This document shows, one piece after another, positions 58,666-64,000 of a DNA stretch of 64,000 bases (its first letter is position 1; the number at the start of each line of letters is the position of its first letter). A program made the position numbers and the translations under genes. This DNA is from Pseudomonadota bacterium (GTDB lineage: Bacteria > Pseudomonadota > Gammaproteobacteria > Steroidobacterales > Steroidobacteraceae). The notes below the pieces were generated by a model. It was not told the origin of the DNA. It saw only the letters and a list, made by a program, of their open reading frames with translations, and searched no databases. Where the stretch lies: positions 124,001 to 188,000 of the forward strand of contig JADIZR010000008.1 in assembly GCA_016704655.1 (NCBI GenBank). The letters are read 5' to 3'.

Positions 58666-59369
58666 ATGCCATCGACATGATCGTGAACTTCTTCAAGCAG
58701 GGTGGAGCCTTCCTCTACCCGATCGCCGCGGTATTCGCGGTCGGCCTCGGCTTCGCGGTCGAGCGCTTCATTTACCTGACCCGTGCTTCGCGCGGCAATC
58801 GCCGCCTGTGGGCCGAGCTGGCGCCCCTCATCCAGGGCGGCAACTTCCGCAAGGCCATGGAGATTGCGGAGAAGAACGACTCGGCACTGTCGACGATCAT
58901 GCGCTACGGCATGTCGCGCATCTCGACCGCCCACCGGCGCGAGGACATCGAGAAGGCCATGGAAGAAAGCCTGATCGAGGTGATCCCGCGCCTGGAGAAG
59001 CGCACGCACTACCTCGCCACCCTGGCCAACATCGGCATGCTGATGGGATTGCTCGGCACGGTGATAGGCCTGATCAACGCGTTTGCCGCAGTCGCCGCCG
59101 TCAATCCGGCTGAGAAGGCCGCCATGCTGTCGGCGAGCATCTCGGTGGCGATGAACAACACCGCGCTCGGCCTCGGGCTTGCGATCACGCTGCTGCTTTG
59201 CCACATGTATCTCGAGACCAAGACCACGGAGCTGGTGGACAGCCTCGAGGTGGCATCGATCAAGTTCCTGAACAGCATCACCGAGCGCCGTGCGACGGTG
59301 CCGCAGCCGACAACCGCCTCGGCCTCGGCCCGGGCCAGCGAACAGCTGCTTGGAGCAGCGCGCGCATGA
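58662..59369 (+). CDS. exbB: MotA/TolQ/ExbB-family proton channel
   Basis: 235 residues, three membrane helices: 'FLYPIAAVFAVGLGFAVERF' near the N-terminus and the paired helices around 'LANIGMLMGLLGTVIGLINA' and 'MNNTALGLGLAITLLLCHMY'. The 'GLLGTVIGLI...AF' and 'A...T..GL.IAIP-like' segments are the channel signatures. With ExbD it converts the proton gradient to periplasmic force. Overlaps both neighbours by four bases. Confidence 0.92.
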   Translation: MNAIDMIVNFFKQGGAFLYPIAAVFAVGLGFAVERFIYLTRASRGNRRLWAELAPLIQGGNFRKAMEIAEKNDSALSTIMRYGMSRISTAHRREDIEKAMEESLIEVIPRLEKRTHYLATLANIGMLMGLLGTVIGLINAFAAVAAVNPAEKAAMLSASISVAMNNTALGLGLAITLLLCHMYLETKTTELVDSLEVASIKFLNSITERRATVPQPTTASASARASEQLLGAARA

Positions 59370-59875
59370 AGAGCTCGCCGCTCGCCCGCCGGCAACTGCG
59401 CAACCACGCGCGCTACCGCGGTCGAAACGACCTGAACATCGTGCCGATGCTGGACGTGATGGTCATCCTCGCGTTCTTCCTGATCTTCACGGCGGTGTTC
59501 TCGAAGACCAGCGTGCTGGAGGTGAACCTGCCCGGTCCGGGCGCGCAGGCCGCATCGACGGTGCCGGCGTTCGAACTCGAGGTCATCGTGCGGCGCGGCG
59601 CAGTCGAGATCGCGGATCGCAACCAGGGCGTCCTCGAAACGGTGCCGGCCACGGCCACGGGCCAGGATGTCGTGCGCGTGTCCGAGTACCTCGAAGGGCT
59701 CAAGGGGCGTTTCCCCGACCAGCAGAATGCAACGTTGCTCGTCGCCGAAGACGTGGACTACGACACGATCGTGCAGGTCATGGATGCGGTCCGCGTCCGC
59801 CAGAGCACCGTCGGCGGCAAGGTCGTGCGCCGCGAGTTGTTCCCGCTCATTGCACTGGGAGATGCGCCGACATGA
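59366..59875 (+). CDS. exbD: ExbD/TolR-family protein, first copy
   Basis: 169 residues from ATG 59366 (ATGA overlap). A basic N-terminus is followed by 'NIVPMLDVMVILAFFLIFTA' with the conserved membrane Asp needed for proton flow, then a periplasmic domain of ~110 residues. The longer open reading from 59198 belongs to a shadow frame. Works as a dimer with ExbB. Confidence 0.92.
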   Translation: MKSSPLARRQLRNHARYRGRNDLNIVPMLDVMVILAFFLIFTAVFSKTSVLEVNLPGPGAQAASTVPAFELEVIVRRGAVEIADRNQGVLETVPATATGQDVVRVSEYLEGLKGRFPDQQNATLLVAEDVDYDTIVQVMDAVRVRQSTVGGKVVRRELFPLIALGDAPT

Positions 59876-60378
59876 TTCGCACGGGAAAAGCGCGGCATGC
59901 GCGCCACGGCGGCGGAAGTGGCGGCCACGGGCCGCTCACGCTCATTCCGATGATCGATATGCTGATGATCCTCGTGGTCTACCTGCTGGTGCACTCGGCG
60001 GACACGGAGATCCTGCCCAACAGCCGCAACATCTCCATACCGCACTCGGTATCGGACCAGAAGCCGCGGCCGGCGACGGTGGTGACCGTGACCCGCGACA
60101 TGCTGTACGTGAACGGCGAGGCGGTCGTCTCGGTGGCCGACGTGGGCAGAACGGCAGAGCCGGTGGTCGAAGCACTGCGCGCCGCACTTGGCCGGGAGTC
60201 GGCCGGGCTTCTGCCCGGCACGGACGCGCAGCGTGAGGTGACTGTAATGGCCGAGAAGTCGCTGCCCTACGCCGTGCTGCGCAAGATCGTTGCAAGCTGC
60301 TCGGCGGCCGACTACACCAAGGTGTCGCTGGCGGTCGTCGAGCGCGAGCAGGCGCTCGCTGCGCAGGCAGGCGCATGA
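59872..60378 (+). CDS. exbD: ExbD/TolR-family protein, second copy
   Basis: 168 residues from ATG 59872, overlapping the first exbD. 'GGHGPLTLIPMIDMLMILVV' has the same membrane Asp within a hydrophobic helix, and 'RDMLYVNGEAVVSVADV' begins the periplasmic domain. Paired ExbDs of unequal sequence (as in AglS/AglV-like or two-ExbD systems) suggest a heterodimer or two partner specificities. The longer reading from 59290 is rejected as a shadow. Confidence 0.9.
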   Translation: MIRTGKARHARHGGGSGGHGPLTLIPMIDMLMILVVYLLVHSADTEILPNSRNISIPHSVSDQKPRPATVVTVTRDMLYVNGEAVVSVADVGRTAEPVVEALRAALGRESAGLLPGTDAQREVTVMAEKSLPYAVLRKIVASCSAADYTKVSLAVVEREQALAAQAGA

Positions 60379-60391
60379 TGGAGTCGGCCCG

Positions 60392-61330
60392 ATGAGCGTC
60401 ACCTACTACCGCGTTTACGACCTGCCCTGGACGCCGTCGGACGACGAACAACGTCGTGTTCGACGCGTGCTGGGTGCGGTGCTCGGGCTGTTCATCGGCT
60501 TCGGCATCGTCATTCCCTTGTTGCCGGAGAAGCCGCGCGCGCCCTCGATGGCGCCAGCGGTGCCGGAGCGCATCGTCGAATTCATCCTCCAGCAACCGAA
60601 GCCGAAACCGTTGCCCAAGCCGGTCGAAGTGCCGCCACCCGAGCCGGTCGCGGTGCCGAAGATCGAGACCAGGGTCGATCGCCCGGTGCCTGTGCCCGTC
60701 GTGCAGTCCGAGCCGAAACCCGATCCGCGCAAGAAGGCGGCGGCCTCGGGACTGCTCGCTATGTCGGATCAGCTGGCCGAGCTGCGTGACCTCGACGTCA
60801 AGACGAACGTCGACGCCAGGTCCTTGAATGCCGGAGCCGGAGAGCGCACCCGCGTCGATCGCTCGATTCTTACGGCCAAGGCCGGGTCGGGCAGCGGCGG
60901 CATCGCGGTGGGCGAAGTCAGCAAGGGTTTCGGCGGCGGTTCGACCGGGCTGAAAGGTCACGCCACGGCGAAGGTTTCGTCCGCGACCACCGAAGCCGGT
61001 GCAGCACCCGAGGCCCAGCGGTCCGGCAAGAGCACCAAGGCAGCCCGCACGCGTGAAGAGATCGAATTGGTCTTTGACAAGAACAAATCGGCCATCTACT
61101 CGCTGTACAGCCGGGCGCTCCGTGAAAATCCAGCCCTGCGGGGCAAGGTCGTGCTTGAGGTCACCATCGCCCCGACGGGCGAAGTGACCGAATGTCGCGT
61201 GATTTCCAGTGAACTGGGCGACCCGGAGCTCGAGCGCAAGCTGGTCGCCCGCGTGAAGATGTTCCGGTTCGACGATCGGGACGTGGCTACGATGACGACC
61301 ACCAAGCCGATCGAGTTCTTCCCGGCCTGA
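60392..61330 (+). CDS. AgmX/PglI-TonB-like energy transducer
   Basis: 312 residues. One N-terminal membrane helix ('VLGAVLGLFIGFGIVIPLLP'), a proline-rich spacer ('KPKPLPKPVEVPPPEPVAVP') that can cross the periplasm, a Gly-rich segment and a C-terminal TonB/AgmX domain ('VVLEVTIAPTGEVTECRV' to 'KLVARVKMFRFDD'). AgmX/GltJ is part of the Myxococcus gliding machine; TonB drives outer-membrane receptors. ATG 60392 lies 14 bases after exbD2 and ends the riboswitch run. A hairpin follows at 61352. Confidence 0.88.
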   Translation: MSVTYYRVYDLPWTPSDDEQRRVRRVLGAVLGLFIGFGIVIPLLPEKPRAPSMAPAVPERIVEFILQQPKPKPLPKPVEVPPPEPVAVPKIETRVDRPVPVPVVQSEPKPDPRKKAAASGLLAMSDQLAELRDLDVKTNVDARSLNAGAGERTRVDRSILTAKAGSGSGGIAVGEVSKGFGGGSTGLKGHATAKVSSATTEAGAAPEAQRSGKSTKAARTREEIELVFDKNKSAIYSLYSRALRENPALRGKVVLEVTIAPTGEVTECRVISSELGDPELERKLVARVKMFRFDDRDVATMTTTKPIEFFPA

Positions 61331-61351
61331 GACCCGTTCTGAGTCCATAAC

Positions 61352-61377
61352 CACCCGGCCTTTCCGCCAACCGGGTG
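61352..61377 (+). terminator. Small hairpin after the AgmX/TonB gene
   Basis: CACCCGG (61352-61358) and CCGGGTG (61371-61377) form a perfect 7-bp stem with a 12-base loop, 22 bases after the stop. No T-run follows, so intrinsic termination is doubtful; it could instead belong to the cysJ leader. Confidence 0.4.
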
Positions 61378-61428
61378 CAGCTCCCTAGCATTCACTTCCC
61401 CGCCAATGGTTCGCGGGTAAGGAATGCC

Positions 61429-63267
61429 ATGAGCGCCAACATCGCGACGACGCTGCCCCTCGGCCCGCTCGACCCCGAGCGGACCGACCTGCTGCTGCGC
61501 GTCGTCGAAGGTCTCGAGCTGTCCACCCTGCAGTGGCTCTCGGGTTTCGCTGCGGGGGTTGCGCATGAGCGTGCCAGCGGTCGCCATGGCGCGTCGTTGC
61601 CGGCAGGGTCGGTCGTGGCGCCTGCTGTTCGCGCCGAACCGACCGCGCGGCTGACCATCGTGTACGGGTCCCAGACCGGCAACAGCAAGCGCATCGCCGA
61701 GCGACTTGGCCGCGCTGCCGAAGCGGCGGGTCTCGCCGCGCGTGTCTACGCCGCGGGCAACTACCCGGTCAAGGACCTGGCTAAGGAGCGTGCGCTGGTG
61801 ATGGTCGTCAGCACACAGGGCGACGGCGACCCGCCGGACGATGCGCGTGGCCTCATTGAGTTCCTGCAGTCGCGCAGCGCGCCGAAGCTCGAGCAGCTGA
61901 GTTTCTCGGTGCTCGCGCTCGGCGACTCGAGTTATCCGAAGTTCTGCGAGACCGGCAGGCAGGTCGATGACCGCCTGGCGGCGCTCGGCGCGAAGCGCCT
62001 GCTCGACCGCGTCGACTGCGACGTCGACTACGACACCCTGGCCAAGGCGTGGCTCGAACGCGTCGTCACCGTCGCTCGTGACACGCTGGGCGGCAGTGCG
62101 CAGTCCGCAACCGTCACGCGCCTGCGCACGGCCCCCGTCGAACCGCAGTTCTCGCGCGAGCAGCCGTTCGCGGCCGAAGTGATCGCGAACCACTCGCTCA
62201 CGGGGCGCGACGCGACCAGGGAAGTCCGGCATCTCGAAATCAGCCTCGCGGGCTCCGGCCTGACGTATGCACCGGGCGATGCTCTTGGCGTCTGGCACGA
62301 GAACCCGCCGACAGTCGTCAGTGAAGTGCTGCAGGCGCTGCGCCTCGACGGCGACCAGACCGTCGAACTCGACGGCGCGACCCGGCCGCTGCGTGAATGG
62401 CTCACGACAGGGCGTGAACTCACGCGCCTGACGCGGCCGTTTCTATCGCAGCAGGCGGAGCGTTCGCAGGACGCGCGGCTTGCCGACGTGCTGCAGCCCG
62501 GTCGCGAGACCGACCTGCGCCGTACGCTGAAAGACCTGCAGGTCGTCGACGTGCTGCAGCGCCACCCCGGCGCATGGGATGCAAGGTCGTTCGTGCAGGC
62601 ACTGCGCCCGCTGGCGCCGCGTTTGTATTCCATCGCCTCCAGCCAGGCAGCGGTCGGCGGGGAAGCGCACCTCACCGTCGCGCTGGTCGACTACGAACTG
62701 GACCGCAAGCGCCGCGTGGGCGCGGCCTCGGCGTTCCTCGCCAGCCTGCAGGGCGACCAGGCGAGAGCGCGGGTTTTCATCGAAGAGAACGAACGCTTCC
62801 GTCTCCCGATCGACACCTCACGCGACGTGATCATGATCGGCCCTGGCACGGGCGTCGCCCCGTTCCGCGGCTTCGTGCAGCACCGCGAGGCGCAGGGCGC
62901 CACGGGCCGCAACTGGCTCTTCTTCGGTGCGCGCCACTTTCACAGCGAGTTCCTGTACCAGGCCGAGTGGCAGGACGCGGTCAAGCGCAGCGTCCTGAGC
63001 CGCTGCGATCTGGCGTTCTCGCGCGACCGCAGCATTGCCCGCGAGTACGTACAGGACCGTCTGCGTCGCGTCGGCAAGGACCTGTATGCGTGGCTCGAGA
63101 GCGGCGCGTACCTCTATGTCTGCGGCGACGCCGAGCAGATGGCGCCCGACGTGAATGCGGCACTCATCGACATCGTCGCGGAACATGGCGGCCGCAGCCG
63201 TGAGGACGCGGGCGACTACGTGCGTCGGCTGGTGGATGACCGCCGCTATCTGCGCGACGTGTACTGA
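61429..63267 (+). CDS. cysJ: Sulfite reductase flavoprotein alpha-subunit
   Basis: 612 residues (E. coli CysJ 599). Flavodoxin domain 'IVYGSQTGNSKRIAERLG' and 'ALGDSSYPKFCETG'; FAD domain 'PRLYSIASSQ'; NADPH domain 'IGPGTGVAPFRGFVQHRE' and 'YVCGDAEQMAPDVNAAL'. It passes electrons from NADPH to the CysI haemoprotein for assimilatory sulfite reduction. ATG 61429 follows AAGGAA; earlier in-frame residues from 61375 are not family-like. Confidence 0.96.
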   Translation: MSANIATTLPLGPLDPERTDLLLRVVEGLELSTLQWLSGFAAGVAHERASGRHGASLPAGSVVAPAVRAEPTARLTIVYGSQTGNSKRIAERLGRAAEAAGLAARVYAAGNYPVKDLAKERALVMVVSTQGDGDPPDDARGLIEFLQSRSAPKLEQLSFSVLALGDSSYPKFCETGRQVDDRLAALGAKRLLDRVDCDVDYDTLAKAWLERVVTVARDTLGGSAQSATVTRLRTAPVEPQFSREQPFAAEVIANHSLTGRDATREVRHLEISLAGSGLTYAPGDALGVWHENPPTVVSEVLQALRLDGDQTVELDGATRPLREWLTTGRELTRLTRPFLSQQAERSQDARLADVLQPGRETDLRRTLKDLQVVDVLQRHPGAWDARSFVQALRPLAPRLYSIASSQAAVGGEAHLTVALVDYELDRKRRVGAASAFLASLQGDQARARVFIEENERFRLPIDTSRDVIMIGPGTGVAPFRGFVQHREAQGATGRNWLFFGARHFHSEFLYQAEWQDAVKRSVLSRCDLAFSRDRSIAREYVQDRLRRVGKDLYAWLESGAYLYVCGDAEQMAPDVNAALIDIVAEHGGRSREDAGDYVRRLVDDRRYLRDVY

Positions 63268-63278
63268 GCCGAAGGACC

Positions 63279-64000
63279 ATGACCGAGCAATCACCCGTCG
63301 AGCGCATCAAGCGCAACAGCCGCAACCTGCGTGGCACGCTGGCCGAGAGCCTGCAGGACCCGCTCACCGGCGCGATCCGCGAGGACGACACCGTCCTGAT
63401 CAAGTTCCACGGCAGCTACCAGCAGGACGATCGCGACATCCGCGACGAGCGACGGCGCCAGAAGCTCGAGCCCGCCTACAGCTTCATGATCCGCACCCGC
63501 CTGCCTGGCGGCGTCTGCACGCCCACGCAATGGCTGCAGCTCGACGACATCGCACGCCGTTATGCCAATGCCACGCTGCGTATCACGACCCGGCAGGCAT
63601 TCCAGTTCCACGGCGTGATCAAGACCGAGCTGAAGGCGACGATGCAAGCGATCAATGCCGCGCTGCTGGACACCATCGCCGCCTGCGGCGACGTCAATCG
63701 CAACGTGATGGCGAGCGCGAACCCGGTCGAGACGAGTGTGCACCCGGTCGTGCACGATTGGGCGAAGAAACTCTCGGAGCACCTGCTGCCGCAGACGAAC
63801 GCCTACCACGAGATCTGGCTCGACGGCGAGAAGGTGGTCTCCACCGAGGCGGAGGTCGAGCCGCTCTACGGCCCGACTTACCTGCCGCGCAAGTTCAAGT
63901 CCGCGATCGTCGTGCCGCCCGTCAACGACGTGGACGTCTTCGCGCACGACCTCGGATTCATCGCCATCGTCGAGAACGGCGAGCTGCAGGGTTTCAACCT
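63279..64000 (+). CDS. cysI: Sulfite reductase haemoprotein beta-subunit, N-terminal part
   Basis: At least 240 residues, running off the right edge. Translation from ATG 63279 (AAGGA upstream) gives 'RGTLAESLQDPLTGAIREDD', 'LIKFHGSYQQDDRDIRDERR', 'RITTRQAFQFHGVIKTEL' and 'AACGDVNRNVMA', the N-terminal substrate/siroheme-arginine signatures of CysI. The 4Fe-4S/siroheme cysteines lie beyond the window. It starts 11 bases after cysJ, so the two subunits are co-transcribed. Confidence 0.96.
   Translation, partial: MTEQSPVERIKRNSRNLRGTLAESLQDPLTGAIREDDTVLIKFHGSYQQDDRDIRDERRRQKLEPAYSFMIRTRLPGGVCTPTQWLQLDDIARRYANATLRITTRQAFQFHGVIKTELKATMQAINAALLDTIAACGDVNRNVMASANPVETSVHPVVHDWAKKLSEHLLPQTNAYHEIWLDGEKVVSTEAEVEPLYGPTYLPRKFKSAIVVPPVNDVDVFAHDLGFIAIVENGELQGFN

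Overview
High-GC DNA (about two thirds G+C by eye) with the coding density, signal peptides and gene content of a gammaproteobacterium. The markers are a Pseudomonas-type spermidine/putrescine (spu) operon, AceK beside isocitrate dehydrogenase, a PPK2-type polyphosphate:AMP phosphotransferase, CusCBA/CopA, and cysJ/cysI. The lineage is probably close to the Xanthomonadales, Nevskiales or Steroidobacteraceae, but that is inference. No tRNA, rRNA, CRISPR array, prophage, transposase or origin was seen.

Layout. 1-7406: polyamine catabolism and uptake (glutamylpolyamine synthetase end, aminotransferase, two binding proteins, ABC transporter). 7467-8725: polyphosphate glucokinase and a broken GNAT. 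9074-12194: translationally coupled methionine-salvage-like trio. 12242-16874: membrane winged-helix/TPR regulator, a lipoprotein, and an ATP/ADP-carrier-like transporter with a cadherin-like tail. 16930-25924 (minus): exported phosphatase with a pseudokinase-like tail, exported kinase-like protein, GT39 glycosyltransferase, AceK, Icd, BNR-repeat lipoprotein. 26029-34550: copper detoxification (CusCBA, CopA). 34573-38158: agmatine deiminase, PAP, ATP-grasp. 38155-49621: a divergent pair of transcription units for exported c-haem proteins, beta-barrels, TlpA thioredoxin, DUF4266/DUF3570 proteins, a LamG cytochrome and a Tat-exported protein. 49632-51986: an N2227-type methyltransferase with zinc ribbon and PqqD-like tail, then ApbE. 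52096-61330: a cyclic-di-GMP-I riboswitch followed by a nine-gene run encoding TlpA, coiled-coil and TPR proteins, ExbB, two ExbDs and an AgmX/TonB-like transducer. 61429-64000: cysJ and the start of cysI.

The most interesting part is the riboswitch-headed run at 52096-61330. It looks like a proton-motive-force-driven envelope machine under c-di-GMP control. It lies next to the cytochrome/barrel/ApbE region, which may be functionally linked.

Caution: about 20 single-base frameshifts break otherwise well-conserved genes, including four in icd. Codon use and conserved motifs continue on both sides of each break, so assembly or read errors are more likely than gene decay. I annotate these as one CDS each and give the break positions.
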